This document shows, piece after piece, positions 12,308-26,075 of a DNA stretch of 64,000 nucleotides. A model generated the notes under the pieces. The model searched no databases. It was not told where the DNA came from and worked only from the letters and a program-made list of their open reading frames with translations. Source of the DNA: Apiospora phragmitis (taxonomy: Eukaryota > Ascomycota > Sordariomycetes > Amphisphaeriales > Apiosporaceae); assembly GCA_038363925.1 (NCBI GenBank), contig JAQQWL010000002.1:3906001-3970000 (forward strand), read 5' to 3'. The position numbers were made by a program, and so were the translations under genes. The stretch's first letter is position 1. Every line of letters starts with the position of its first letter.

Positions 12308-14529
12308 TCAATGGAAGTCTGCTTCTACTCTCCCATATCGTACTCCGTCAACCTTCAGCTCGAAGCCTAGCCCAGCACTGTCGACAATCATTTCGAGCGT
12401 AAAGTCGAGATTATCGAATTCAACACCTCTGGTCGTCGTGAGCCTTGTAAACAGACTTCTCGGTACTGCGCTGAGGTCGGTAGTTAAGGTACAAACATGA
12501 GCCAACTCGCGGTTATATGCAGCTGGCGGTTCATCTGCCTCACAGGCTATAAGATCGTCCGTTACCACCAGTGACTGACCTGGGCGGAAGTTACGCGTGT
12601 AATGGAAAGATATTGGGGATAGCGGTGATATGGCTTCGCCCTGTCGATAACGAGTTCAGGTGTTAGTTGGCTTATCGCCTGTGTGGAAAGAAAGTGCGGG
12701 GAGCTTTTAGAGGAGAGGACTGCGACTCCCATGTTATGTGTAGGATCCGGGCAGTTAGGGGTGTATCTTGAGTGTACGGGTACTCACCTTAGCAATGTGC
12801 CACTGCATGCGATCCGACACCATCCAACGCTCCCACAGCGGAGACCAGTAACGCTCACTAACACTGTGTTTGTCCTCGTCATACACTGTGGCGTAGGACG
12901 TACCGTAGTGGTTACGAGCCTTTCGTGAAATAACCATATTACCTTCAAGCCCTCGTAGAACAGCCCCGCGTACCACAGCTGTCCAGGCATATAGGGGCTG
13001 CATCACCTCGATAGAGCCGTTTTCAGTGATTGCATTCCCACTGGAATGAGTTGGCCGTTCAGTGTACGGCGGCGGCGCTGCGCTTGTGAAATGGGACTTG
13101 AGCCGGCGGTAGAGGTAGTCACTTTGCCCGAAGCCTCCTACTAGTACAATGCCAGAAACGATGCCCCCCTTGCTGCGTACTGTATCGACCTGGCCCTGAA
13201 CGAGATCGCAGACTTCTTTGACTACCGGCTCGAAGATTTCTTTGATCTGTGCAGCGGATACGACGAGGAAACCACAATCTAGGCCAGCTTCTTCGTCATC
13301 AGGTAGACCGGGAAAGCTAAGAAACGATTAGTACCATGTCCTCGATATAGCTGCACGAATAACATACGGGACATTGACTTCTTGGTCTTCGTCCACATGG
13401 AAGTTCCGCTTGACGGACTCTTCGAAATAACGCAGTCCCATTTGCCACGTTTTATTTTTCTTCAACCTCATTTCGTCGAAACGGCTAACGCCCAGTCGGC
13501 TCTTGACGTGTTCTTCAAACCTGTAATTCAAGAACGCGCTCCCGCAGAGCCCGCCAGTGCCTACGGCGGATTCTTCAACTCTCAGGGGTTTCAGCGAGAT
13601 GATTTTGTACGCGATCAGACTAGTAAGGTTGTTAGCAAGTCAAAGCATCTCATGGTGATTTGGATGAACACGTACTCTACAGTACCGCCACCGGCGTCGC
13701 ACACAATGAAGTTGTCCCCAACGTTCAGATGGTTCGGCTGTATTGCCTTGAGTGTATAAACGGCAGCGGCCTCAGGCTCACTGATCATTTGGATGTCGGC
13801 TTGTGACCCCATGCCGGCTCTCTCAGCAGCTTGGAGAGTTGTGTTTTTTGCAGCATCGGACCAGACGGCCGGGCAAGTCAGAACCCAGTCGACTTTGGTG
13901 GAGGCCATGAAGGACTCCCCGTATCTCCTCGTCAAAGTGTCCATTGTATGTTCATAGACCTTTGTCAGATAGTCGGAGACAGCGTCGACGACGTTCTTGT
14001 TGAATTTCCTCAGTTGCGTCGCAGTCTCCTGTGGACTGACATAGAAGGGCAGCTTCTGTGACCGGTCAAGGAAGAGCTTGATGCATCTCAACCGCGCCTC
14101 CTCTGGTTTGAACTGGAACCCCCATTTTATATTTGGCGAGGTCCCTACCGGAGCAATTGGAGGGATGTCATAGGAAATCTCCGTGGGGACCTTGTCCGAT
14201 GTGATACCATTTCCACCTGGCCATGTTTTGATGATTTCTATGTCATCTGGAGTCGAAGCATATACTGCCGCCACGCTGTGACCAGTTAGCCGGGTTGAAT
14301 GCTGACAGCCGAACAGGGGCTATGGGCATTTTACTCACCCTGAGAATGTGGTGCCAAAGTCAACACCAACTATAAGCCGATCACTGACTGGGGCGAGTTC
14401 GCGCACCGGACCATTGATGGCTTCGGTGGACGAGGGCGGAGTATAGCCACTGAAATAGTTTTGCGAATTGGCCCTGCTTTCTTGGTTTCTCCTACTCGGA
14501 GTCGAGCGAAGAGGCAGGTTGAAGCTCAT
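12308..14529 (-). CDS. HSP70-like actin-fold ATPase domain protein
   Basis: Five exons: 14529-14339, 14275-13676, 13619-13368, 13316-12788 and 12640-12308. All junctions are GT-AG and in frame, giving 634 aa with no break. Actin/HSP70 nucleotide-binding signatures are in order: phosphate-1 VDFGTTFSG (about residues 55-63), phosphate-2 CDAGGGTVD at the exon 2/3 junction, and the adenosine motif IVLVGGFGQSDYL in exon 4. Unlike true HSP70, residues 1-50 are a Ser/Arg/Pro-rich extension. The C-terminal part after exon 4 does not look like the HSP70 substrate-binding domain, but like the short beta-rich end seen in fungal divergent HSP70-like proteins. Such proteins are abundant in Pezizomycotina and mostly uncharacterised. 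ATP binding is likely; chaperone activity is not established. Confidence 0.85.
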
Positions 14530-15466
14530 GATGCAAAACAGAAGGAATTGCCGGTGTACGTTTTCGACGAGAGAATACAGCTACCCGCCCTCATAAGCAC
14601 ACTCTCACACTTTCTGCATATCCTCGGACCAGGGGCGTGACTGTATAGGGGTAGGCAGTGGGCGGTTGGAGGAGGAAGAGGAGAAGGGAGCAAATCCGGG
14701 TTCGCAACGTACGAGACAGCCTTCAATGTCAGCTCTCGTGGAATACAGCAATCACCACACCGTATGTATGGATGAGCCGTGAACTGGTGGTTGGTTACAC
14801 AGCCCGATTTGCCAGTAGTAAGGGAATACTTTGGCGGGGCTAACCGTCGCAATTCGATGAAGGAGGGGCAGCGCTCGAATGAATGGAGGTTAGGCCGGTC
14901 GGTCAGGTAGTAAGCACGGCACAGCAGAGGCTATGCAGCAAATACAATCAACCAGAGTCAGCCTCTTCTTCGAATAAGAGTTGAGGTAATTACATGCTAA
15001 AGGAAAAGAGGAAAAGGAATCAGCACTGCCCCCTCCCCTCCCCCCGACCTCCGAGAAGTATCAAGGACTTATTTATCTGGAGATATGTCAATTGGGCAGT
15101 AGGAAGTAAGCAGGCTGCCATATTTCTCTTGCATTGGTTATTCTGTTGCCTGCTAAGCTAACTTGCAGCTGCCAGCCAGCCATCAACATGCAATACATGT
15201 AACCTAAGGCTGATCTGATCAGCCAGTTCTGTGGATCCCTCAAATACTAACGTGGCTTACCAGCTCGAGCTAAAGCATCCCGTCTGGTTCCTGCATATAT
15301 AGACGTTAAAACGTTCATCCGATCTTGATGATGTAGGCGTTAAGGCTTGTTGGAAATATGGAGAGATATAACAATAAGTGCACAGTGACTCGATGGACAA
15401 GTAATTGGAGTCTAATGGCCTGACTCGGTACGGCGGCTTTGTGTGTATATATATAGGTATAATAGA

Positions 15467-15503
<37 letters not shown>

Positions 15504-16115
15504 TCTCCCTCTTTTTTCTTTTATTCTTCGCTCATCGACTTCGCTAGTTTTTCTAAAGGATATCGAAAGGCCTCCCTGACTGGGCTAAGAGAAAGTCGGC
15601 CCTTCACTAAACCAATCATGTGCAACATGCTAGCTTTGTACACCAACTCCGGATATCCTCATCCGCAGCAGTCATTACACCAGATGACGGGATGAAAGCA
15701 AGAAAGTACAGGCAGATGCGTGCCCCCAATCCCACTCTGAAACAAAAGAAATCAACATTTTGGTTGGGGATCCCACGCCCTTGTGTAACCTTCGAAAGTC
15801 TATAATTGGGGTATTGTCGAATGAACCGGAAAATGGCAAGAAATTGGCTCAACTATAAGGGGTATTGAGATTTGTGTGCCGAACCCAAAGGTTCTGTTTA
15901 AAACAAGAAAAGCCCGAGATCGACGTGCACAGATCGAACAATGACTCGGCAAAAGCATGAGAAGCGAGCGTCGCGAAACCATGATGCCAACCCGGTAGAC
16001 CCTCACCAAAACAAAAGCAAAGCCCCGTAAACGCCGTGCCATGTAGAATGATACAACACAACAGCAACAAGTGGACGTCGAACCCACATCACAAATCTAA
16101 CAGAACCCTCCTCTT
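14530..16115. other. Intergenic spacer, 1.6 kb
   Basis: Promoter region of the HSP70-like gene plus the 3' flank of the kinase gene. Apart from a (TC)n microsatellite at 15469-15499 nothing is recognised. Confidence 0.5.
15469..15499. repeat. (TC)n microsatellite
   Basis: An uninterrupted run of about 15 TC units, followed by a T/C-rich stretch. Such pyrimidine tracts are common in fungal intergenic DNA. Length is likely polymorphic. Confidence 0.9.
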
Positions 16116-18545
16116 TCAAAATCGGTTTCCAGCGGCCCATATGCTGGCGGCCGCCGAAGCTGCCCAGTCGTTCTCATCGTAAGGTGGTGTAGGCCACTTG
16201 TGAGGGTCCCGCGTCTTCTTGAGGTCGAGCGGCTTGGGGGCAAGAGCCTCCTGGCCATCGCCAAAGAGAACCTGATTGCCACTGGCCGAAGGCGAAGGAG
16301 TGGGGTACGGATTCGACAATCCTACGTTGCTCACAGACTGCCTCAGACCAGGCTTACCATCTTTCTCTAGCCGCTTCATCGCTCGATGTGTAGAGTTCAG
16401 GACTTCATCGAGAAGCTCGTCTTCCTCATTCGGGTCATCGTATTGGGGGACACCATGGCCAGCTTGAGTTCGCCTTGTCCTACTCGAAATGGGCCCAGTG
16501 CCACGTGCCGCGCCGATCAGATTGTCGACGGAGCGAGGCTGGTGCTGAGGAAGAGAGTGATGTCGCTTCAGTGTGCTACTAGGAGTCACCATGTGACTAG
16601 GTGGCATCGGAGCCTGAGCTTGCTCAGGGTGTTGACCATCTCGCAAGGCTCTGTCCAGGGAGTCGTAATTGTCAATCTTGGCTGGGACAGGTGGCTGTTG
16701 GTCAATCACCATCGATGACCGATTGCTAGCCCACGGTCCGCAGCCAGCCTGGGCCTCGATGTCATCGTAGTTTGGGGACACGGGCGTTTGATGTCTGCCG
16801 GAAAACCGCCGCGCGCGTTTCCTCAAGTGCGAGAAGAAGCTTTCTTTGTGACCACTGGGAGGCGAGGCGAGGCCCGAGTTCCCATTCAGAGCCCGTTCTG
16901 CCTGTTGGCGATGAATCTCAGCATAGTTATTTGTGCTTGATGCGACGGACAGTTGACGACCGATCTTCTTGGCAGCTTTCTCCTCCAAATGAGCTTGCCT
17001 CTGTGCATGTGCATCATTGTATGATGGATTTCGGTTAGAGGCCTGAGCTGTCACAGTATCTGACAAGGGCGAAATGGGTTTGATAGTCGGCAGAATTGGC
17101 ATCGGGGCGACATTCGAAGGGCCGTTGGTCCATGTAGTTCGCTTGCCATTTGGTGGTCTAGTCTTGTTGGCGGATATCTCACTGACCGTGTTAGAGTGCA
17201 CCGGAGGTGGCCTTGATGCTATGGGCGCCGCTTCTTTCGGACTGGCCTGCACTGGTGTGGGTTCGGTGCTTTCAGAACGGCCGATGAGGGGACTTCCTGA
17301 ACCACGAGGGCTTAGAGGACGTAGGCGTCGAAGATTCCTTTCCACGTCCGATGTCTGATTGCTTCCGACCGAGTATCTTCGATGCGGAGGATTTTGGCCG
17401 CAACGGATCTACTGCATCAGCAAAATACTCGTGCGCGAGAGCCTGAGTCGAAGTTGGGCGGCTCTTTGGATCCCACATCAGGCACCAAGTTACGAAATGG
17501 GCGAGGGACGCCGGCCACTGTGGTTGTTGAAGTATTGTGTCCATCGAGTGAGGGGCCATCTTCGGGAAGGAGAAACCAAGTTTGCCAGCGAGGCGTGTTC
17601 CTTCTCTCCAATCTCCGCCACCCACCCGACTTCCAGCCTTGTTGTACCAGTTCCCGGGGCTTCCCATGATTTCACATACACGCCATACCTGATCGACTTC
17701 GTTTCCTCCGGGGAATAGAGGTTTTAATGTCGCCACTTCCACAGCCATGGCGCCCACGGCCCAGATGTCAACAGGTGCCGAGTACTCGCCCGCCCGAAGG
17801 AGTACCTCGGGAGCACGGTACCATCTTGTTGAAACGTATGTTGTGTAAGGCAATTTCGAGTGTGTCTCCCGAGCCAGGCCGAAATCTGCAATCTTTACTG
17901 TGTAAGTCGGAGGCGTCGATGGCGGTGTCACCAAGGCTGAGTAACGTCGGAAAGAGTTGCTCGAGTCTTGGTGAGATGATGTGGAAACCAGGATGTTTTC
18001 GGGCTTGATATCACGGTGGAAGAAATGGTGAGCATGAATGTGCTCCAAACCTTGCATGATTTGGAACAGGACGCTCTTCACGCTCGAATTGTCGAGGGCC
18101 TTATGATCCCGCGCCTTCATCAGCTGGTAAAGGTTCCCTTCCATATATTCCATGGCGATGTGCAGTTTCTTGCTGAAGGGGTCCAGGAAAATGTCCAGTG
18201 CAGGAACGAGGTGAACGTGAGGCGGTAGCGTTCGCAGGAACACCACTTCACGGAGCTCGAGGCATGGGCTGAAAGACTCGAAGGTCTTCTTCATAGTTTT
18301 GATAGCAATCTGGGTTGCCAAGTTAGTTGTAATGCAACAGCACACACGTAGTGTCAAGGGTAGCATACCACTGTTCCCCGTCGAGCCACACTGGCGCCAG
18401 CGGTTCGCACCCTGGCCAAGACCACGCTTCCGAAACTACCATCGCCAATCTCCTTCAGTACCTCGAACCGATCCTCCAGGGCCATTCCTGCTGAGCTCTG
18501 GGATGTATGAGACCCTCGATGGGTCAAATCGTGTGCCACCGTCAT
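16116..18545 (-). CDS. ime2: IME2-family serine/threonine protein kinase (RCK/MAK-like)
   Basis: Exon 1 18545-18369, intron 18368-18310, exon 2 18309-16116; about 789 aa once the frame is repaired. The kinase domain shows the Gly loop IGDGSFGSV (about 33-41), catalytic Lys in IAIKTMKK (about 63), HRDIKPEN (about 157-164), DFGLA and the activation segment PYTTYVSTRWYRAPEV. Its TTY corresponds to the TxY of IME2/MAK/ICK kinases. The long Ser/Pro-rich tail (NRNPSYNDAHAQRQAHLEEK onward) is typical of filamentous-fungal IME2 homologues, which control sexual development and nitrogen or light responses. Frame is lost at 17288-17291, where four G on the plus strand stand where three would give WFRKSLIGRSES. 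With three the reading continues to the natural stop, so an assembly indel is likely. Confidence 0.88.
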
Positions 18546-21500
18546 TGTAGTAACCGTCGATAAATGCTATAGCTGTGTACCGCGGAGGGCGGTGTTGAAA
18601 AGGAGGACCGACAACACGATTCTGAACACCGGCAGGCGAGGTAGAAGGGCAGCCGTCTGTCCTTCCCCGCGCTTTCGATTTCTCGAGTAGCTCTATGATA
18701 GAGCTTTGGATACGAAGCGGTGCATTCAGTTTCGAGATCGAGACGTCAGTATTATGGTTCACAGCAAACCAGAATGGGCCAGGAGTCGTCGTCCGATATA
18801 GATGTAACGGTGGTGTGTATGTCTTCGAACGTTGGCAGCCAGGACAAGGTGACTAAAGTAAGAAAACCCAAGATAATGACAGTAAGGAGAGGAAACGAGC
18901 AGGATCTCTTTTGATTAAGACGGTGAATTAGGGGACCAGGGGAGGAGAGAGGATGGGACCGGATTGTCGGGGTGCGGGTCCTGGTCTGTGATGCTATGCT
19001 GGGCAGCAGAGCTTCTGGAAATATTGCGGTCCCTGCTTAGCGCACCAGATGCTGGTCCGCGAGAAAGATCCTGGGTGATACGATACTCGACCACACGAAA
19101 ATCGGAGCATAGATGTTCGACAGTAGTTATTGGGAAAATGAGTGAATAAGGTGAGTAATCCGTTTGTTCTTTCTTTCTTATGTTTCTGGTAATATGGCTC
19201 CTCCGTACGGGCGGTGGATTGCGATCCAACCTGGAGATCGCGCTTCAAATGCGAGAGGATGGATACGCGACAATGGTGGTGTTCGTGCAGCTGCAGCTGA
19301 AGGGAGAGTAGCAGTGGGAATAAAAGGGAGAGCGAAAACGAAGAAAAAGCACAAGCATCAGGAAGTACCACAACGAAGGACAATATTGCCAATTACTCGA
19401 GAGTCAATACCCTCGCAAGAGTACTTCTTGTCCTCTTTCGTTTCGAGTTGGAGCTAAAGAAAATAGGTGTAATGAGAGGAGAGAGTGTGATGAGATGAGC
19501 AATGCCTGCCAGCGAAGGGGGCATCCAGCAGAAGCAGTCATCAGATCCGGCTGCGTTGCTAGATTGATTTCAGAAATGTTTGGGGGAGACGGAGTACCTC
19601 AGCATGAAAGTATTCCTGGGGTGGGATAGGGACAATCTCGCTAGTGCTTCGGGGCAGAAAAAACGGAAAGGTCTTGCTCTTGCTTGGTCTAAAAGAGGCC
19701 CCAATTCCAATTTGGACGTCTGGGAACCCGCGACCAGGGGATCAAGGGATGGTGGCAGGGTTGGGATTGGTGTCTAATGGAGGGATGGGCAAAAGTGAAC
19801 TCCCACTGTGACTTGACTTGGTGCGGTTACAACTCGAGCGGATGGGTTTTTTTTGCTTGTCAATTATTAGGTACTTTATTAGTTTAATTAACCGTCTTGT
19901 ATACAAGGTACCGGTAAGATGTACTCATCAATCAATCCGTTCTGCTACTGCTGCTGTGCCTGTTTTTTCCTTCTTCTGTAGGTACTGTCAGTAGTGGAGT
20001 GCCCTGCATGTCTGGAACTATGGGAATTTTCCATCCGTGGGCTGAAAAGAAGGTAGGCACGTACGTCTTGCTGTATCGTTAAATACTGTGTCGTACTGTG
20101 CAGTACTGCTAAGCTGATTAAAATAGAGTAATTATGACAGGCGTGGTAATGATGAAGAAGACGATGGTGCTGACGATGATGGTGATGGACGACTCGCAGA
20201 TGTTGAAATCTGCCATCTGCTTAAAGTGCCTACACCATGTCCAATAACCTTAGCTACCGCCCTAATGTAGGTATGTAGGGAGGCATGTACATGTAGGAAG
20301 GAAGTGTTCCTGGCCTGATGCCTGGCTGTTGGCTCTATTAACTCATTAACTCCCGTCAAGCGTCCTGGTCGAACAAACCCAAAGCATTTCGAAAGGCTCG
20401 GCACGCTGACGGCACAATGGACTGTCGATGACCAGAGAAAGGGGACCAAAGTCTGGTTCCTCCAATCGAACTCTGATTTGATTGGCAGTGGAGTATACCG
20501 ATACGGAAACTGTCGTGAAAGAAAACTAGAGAGAATAACAATGCATTCGCACTGTCTTCAGGCACCGCTCCCACGTTTCTGGTCAATCAAGGCACGGCCT
20601 CTAATGTACCTGACATTGGCTGACGGGGCTAGGTCGCTAGCCAGCTAGAAAGCCGCCAAGACGCCAGGGGGGAGGGGGGGGGGGGGTTGGAGGGAGCATT
20701 TGAGCGCAAGCAGCAGAAAAGCATAAAACATAAAACACGGGCCCCCTCCCCTAATGCTCTTATGCTCGGTATGTAGGCAACAAAGGTGTGTCAGTGTGCG
20801 TGCAGACATGATGTGGTGAGTGGTGTGGTCTTGTGGAAAACATCGTCATCGCCCCCATGCGCGGTCGTCCAAACCTGCAAGTACTGGACATGCGTAAATA
20901 AGCCACCGCCAGCCCTTTAATCCATCAAATCTGACATACATAGGCAAGCTTGTCGCATCCATCACGGCAAAGGAAAAGCACACCGCAACCAACGAGGGAC
21001 TTCCCAGTAGAACCGTTGTTCGGCATGATGGATCCGTATGCATCTTGTTTCTTGATCAATGCCAGCGCATAAGATCTCCCTGCACTTGTGTAAAATAGAT
21101 AAAGTCCCACCCACCCCCGGCAGGCCAGTCCAAACAGCACACAGAGCACCAAGAGCCCATCACGTCGGGTTTGGGACGAATAGGCGTTTGATAGCTCCGA
21201 CGGGGGCTTCAGCGCACAGAGACATGACGCCTCGGCTACTTCATCTCCATCCAGTTTTGATGCCACTGGTCAAAAAATGTGTCCCTCTCTCACCAAGTCG
21301 TGATCGTTGATTGACATGGCTAGTCCGGTGCCTTGCTCGCCCGGTGGCAGGTTGTAGATGGTGGACGACTCTTATTAGGGTGTAGATGATGCTTTTAGCC
21401 TTCCTGATAGTACAGAGTTCGTAAGCGCTTCTTTTCTTGATACATCGTTGCACGGCAAGCTTCCCCGGAGGAAAATTGACTCTTAATGAGAAAGCTCGCA

Positions 21501-24396
21501 CGGGTTACATGGTGTTTCAATAGTACAGAGCTCGTCGCAACGGGCTACATAAGTAGGTAACAATGGGCCCTTGATGCATACCACATAATTCTGCCACACA
21601 CTGATACAGGCAGATAAGATGTCAGAATAGGGGGAGGCCCGTGGCCGAACAAAGGCCACCGGAAAGCCAAACCGTCGACGCCATCCTGAACGATTGACGT
21701 TGGTGGATGGCGAGAGGCAAATTTCTTCACGAGTCGTGACATAGATGTTTGTTTGTTGTGAATGACAGTATGGAGTATGCTGGACAGGTTCCTTCTACTG
21801 TACTGGATGGATGGATGGATGTACAACGAGCATGTATCTCCCAAGGCAAGGCCCAACATTACGGATTCTGATGAAGAGTCTTGCCCCTTTCGCAAGTTTC
21901 CCAGATACAAAAACGGACATAGCTCCAGCAAGCAAACCGAAATAGCGGGGCTAGTCAAGATTAGACACAGGGGTAACGTCCCGTATAGGCAACCGTGCCG
22001 CCGAAAGAGTACCAGCGACATCTCAGACTTGTGTCTCCATGCCCAACCTCCCTTCCATAATAGCATGCCGCTTGTACTGGTGACTTTACCCAACCTGCGG
22101 TGGTAGAAGTCGAGATTGGCACCCTGAATTTGGGTCCTCCAAACCTGGAAATCTGCATGCACTATAGTCAACCGTCTGCAGTTCATCCCACCCAGATCTC
22201 CCATGGTGGCTTCGTGCGTGTGCACGCCTATCTAAGCCGCCCAATTCTATGTCGATCAGGTACAATTGACAGCTTCACATGGTTTATTGATAGTCTACGA
22301 CCCAGTGGCGAGCTATCACTTCCTTGTTGTCGTCGCACTACTTGTGAACGTGGGCAACACACGCTTCAAGTGCCGTGCCGTCCGCACAAAGGATCTTGGA
22401 ACCCCTCATCGAAGTGACTGACTGATCGTAGGAGTGAAGGGTCGATGTCCTTCCGATGCCCAACGAACTAGTCATAAGGCGGTGCGATATGGTGAAGGGT
22501 GTTCATGGTGAACAGCGCGCCGCCCTACCGCCCGTTCGCTCTAAGATGGTCGAGCTGCTAACATGGCCTACCTGGCATGTATTGACTACCCTGGGGTGAG
22601 TTTGGCGCTTACATGATCATTCTTGACTCAGAACCTCAAACACTCCTCAAGGTGGGCTATTTGATGCTGGCTGGCATGGTCTATTCGCCGGCAACAACTA
22701 TTGCTGTCCGAGACCATGATTAAACGTCAAGCCCGAGACAGGCTGGCTCCCGACGATGGGCCTTTTTCTTGGCTATGTGCAGGATACGATACTGCTATCG
22801 ACGGGTTTTCCTGGTCGAAACATTCTTCCTGTTCCACCAATCTGTTACATTTCGACTAAAGCCAACAAGCAAGTGCGCAAGAGTGGCATCCGGCACCTCG
22901 ATCGTTGCACATGCCAAACCTGATGGCTTGGGTGCGAAGCTTATGGCAGGATAGCTCTCGCAGTAAGGAGGGGAGCAACCGGAGTGTCCAAGGGACACCC
23001 GATTTTTGCCATGAGATACTAGAGGTGTCTCCAATAAGGGTGTGCAGATGAGCCGCAGCGTGCCTCAGTTCGGTCAAGGACCCAGACCCTACACCTATTT
23101 TGCTTGCTTGATGATGGGGGTATAACAGTAGTAGCTACTGTGTCGTAATAAAGCTGGGAGATCCAAAGAAGACCGTTTAAGTGCTGGCTGGATAATGCGT
23201 CTGGCGTCTGTATCTCGGCGTATGTCTCCGAGGAGGCGCAACTCCTCTCTGATTCCATCATATGTCACTCGTCTTCACCCCGGCTGTGGCTCCTGCAGCT
23301 CTGACGATCTAGACCACAGCATCAACGTCCTTGCACTTCAAGGGAGCTACTGAAAAGCCAGGTTCTTAACCTTCAATGACAACTTCCATTGACTTTGGTC
23401 CTGGGCATTGACAAGGTTTTGGTGTTCAGCCATGGCAAAGACGGGGTTGGAATCTCAGCCCATGTTGGCTCGACAAAAGCTTCTGCCTAATAGTATTGAG
23501 TGAGGGGATCTCCTTGTGACAAGGCTCAATAATCCATCCTAGTGACTAGGTACGTGAGGTGGACAGTTGATACCTCGTCGTCACAAGAAAATGAAAGATT
23601 AGGTAATCTGCAACGGTACGTATTTCTCAGCTTAAACGGCATCCCATCAACAATCTGATTTGGGTTCTCCAAATTTAGCCAGCCAAGCACGTCGCGTCCC
23701 AGCCAATTTCTCGAAACGCGTGCGTGGATTCGTTGCTAGACTTGATCGGGGTCTCATCACTTGATGAATCTGACTCAGTTCCCATGCATTGTAACTTGAA
23801 CGCCTCTCGACGCACCCGGACTAAATGAGAAGGGTATGTAATAAGCTTCGATAAGCTGCAGACGCTAAACACAGATTCCAATGTGTACATGTAGTCTAAT
23901 GTGGGTGTTGCTCATGGTACTATTTTACCAACTTGGCGGTTGCCCGGATCTCACCTACATCGGCACAGGTGGGCTCGAGTCCCGTGTTTATCGATCCAGG
24001 GTTGGATTCGGTGCCATAGGCTGAGCGGTGTTGGGTGTATACTGTAAATAATTTCATCCATGCTCCTGAGCTATCCGCATTGATTTGTTGAAGTCGGATG
24101 GCATGATGGCAGCAAGGCGTGTATTGGGTGCTGGCGCGTCTTGCGGCATCGGTGTGGGGCACACTTGAGCCACTAAGACTGTGAGTGTTTATGCGTTTTC
24201 TGTCTCTGTAGGATATGCACGTATTGATTGGCGATTCGTAGACAACTCGGCATTGTTGATACTACTGCCCACTTGTGTTTTCGGCGCGGACGGGGCAGCG
24301 CCTTTGGCATCGCGTAGCAACCTGAGAGGATGCCAGAGCAACAGCACGGTCGTCGCCTTCCAGAAGGCCATAATCCACGATCTTATAGCCCCCTCC
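18546..24396. other. Gene-poor region, 5.9 kb
   Basis: No supportable gene. It contains a G-run with one interruption at 20667-20686, a short (GGAT)n near 21804-21821 and many short open frames on both strands. One minus-strand frame of 226 codons at 21545-22225 has no conserved motif. The proximal 1-2 kb is probably the long upstream region of the kinase gene. Confidence 0.45.
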
Positions 24397-26075
24397 CTAG
24401 TTCGCCACCCATTGAATGAATGGATCCAATAGCATGAGTATTGAAGCTGGCAGCCTGGGCACTGGGTGGGCCGTCTCGCTCTTTGGAATTTCTGTGTTGA
24501 ATACACCGAGACGCACCCATCGGTTTGCCATGCGCAGAACCATGCGCGGAAGCCGTGTCGGACCAGGAACTCCTTCTGGCCCCTCACAATATTGAATGCA
24601 GATCATAAGACTCCCAAAGAGCGCCATGCCATGGTCAGCTGGCTCGAGCGACATGCGCGTTGAGAGAGTTCAGTGCTTTTCAGATGGACCCTGAAAGTTT
24701 GCTCAACTTTTACTACGATGGCCTGCTAACCTTGCCGAATAGCGTGACAGGTCTACAGTATCCTGGGAACCCATTGTGCATATCTGCCCCGGCATAATTA
24801 GTGTTTCGGCTGCCAGCCACATAGTATCGTCCAAACGGAATGTCAACTCCAACACCCATCCGCCGTTATCCATTACCATAGAAAGCTCCTTAAGCATGAC
24901 CCCACTGATGAAACAAGTCTTCCGAAGGAAAGCCTACTCGGCGCCTTTATTAGCATCGAACTATTTAGCTTTTGAGTAGCCGGCTCCCCGGGTGTCGCCA
25001 GGGTATATGTAACTGGGCGTGTCCTGCTATAAGGGCAAACCTCTGATCCTGTCACGTGGTGTCGATATCTGTTTTCTGTTGGGGAGGCGTATACACGTTA
25101 TACTTGTTAACCCCATACTACTCCAGTTCTCTGGACAAGGCGGTATCCCTTGACCGCCATACTCGAGGCGAACGCATTGATCTCGTCCGATGCCTGCTAG
25201 TAAGCTGGTTTTCGTTGGATGATCTCTCCGGTAAACACTCATGTTTTCGTTGGGACGAACAGGTGGTGGTTGCCATGTGACCCAGGCGACATAGAGGGGC
25301 ACGAGATGTGCCATGTTGGCGAGCAATCGCAAGACACCACCACAGTCTGCGGAACTGGCGATGGTCGGATCGAAAGAAGGATGGATACATCCCCGGGGAC
25401 TAGTCTGCCGCTGGTGAGGACTTCTCCGTCGCATGAGCCAGCGTGAATGAAGTCCGAATCCGTGCTGTGTCTCCTTTGAGCTATCCGATACCCCTCAATT
25501 GCGGATTCGCTGCTAGCAGCTTCTTTCGGGGGTGGTCTAATGAGCGGTTGTCGAGTTCAATACGAGGAGGGAGTTGGACTGGACAGATCTTGCCATATAC
25601 TGTTGCATTTCGTCCGTTTTGGGGTTCTCTGTGAGGCACAATAGGCCGGCAAAGTGCGTGCGTACATTGTTTTTTGGCAGGAGTGATATGGAGATACCCT
25701 GAGCGCTGGATGGCATGGTTGAGATCCGACGTCCGTTGCTGGGCTAAAGGCTGCAGTTGCTGAGACACGAAGTCACCGGCAGCATGATCTGTCGGAGGGC
25801 TCGAGTGGGGAGTGCGTCTGCTCACTGGTCAGCTCTAAGCAGACCTTGATATATGCAAGGCACCCGGGGGGCATGAGCAGTTGAAATGAACAAATCAAAA
25901 TGGCCGTCTTCGTGGGCAGTCGTAATCATTGCCGAAGCCATCTCAAACGGCCACTTACCGATTCCTCTATTGCGCCAGCCATTGGTACCGATAAGATTGG
26001 GAAAAGTTCAGGCCATTGCCATTCAATACCACTAGGCGCCAGGCTGTCTTGGTCGACGTCTCCTTCTCTTGACAT
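24397..26075 (-). pseudogene. Unresolved coding-like fragments (gene or decayed gene, minus strand)
   Basis: Several minus-strand pieces have protein-like composition and plausible splice sites, but I cannot join them into one clean frame. Reading direction: a piece beginning MSREGDVDQDSLAPSG near 26075 with IEWQWPELFPILSVP and a GTAAGT donor; a piece at about 25825-25640 (DFVSQQLQPLAQQRTSDLNH); ICPVQLPPRIELDNRSLDH near 25560; NGGWVLELTFRLDDTMWLA near 24840; and a piece at 24654-24397 (RMANRWVRLGVFNTEIP). In-frame stops separate them. Together they could be a multi-exon regulator-like gene damaged by indels, or a relic. I do not recognise the family. Confidence 0.3.

Noticed and set aside
16060..16110. 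GGGTTCGA on the minus strand, tRNA T-loop-like
   Set aside because: No matching acceptor, D or anticodon stem can be built around it.
21545..22225. Minus-strand frame of 226 codons in the gene-poor region
   Set aside because: No conserved motif, no splice partners and overlapping plus-strand frames of similar length. A chance frame is more likely.
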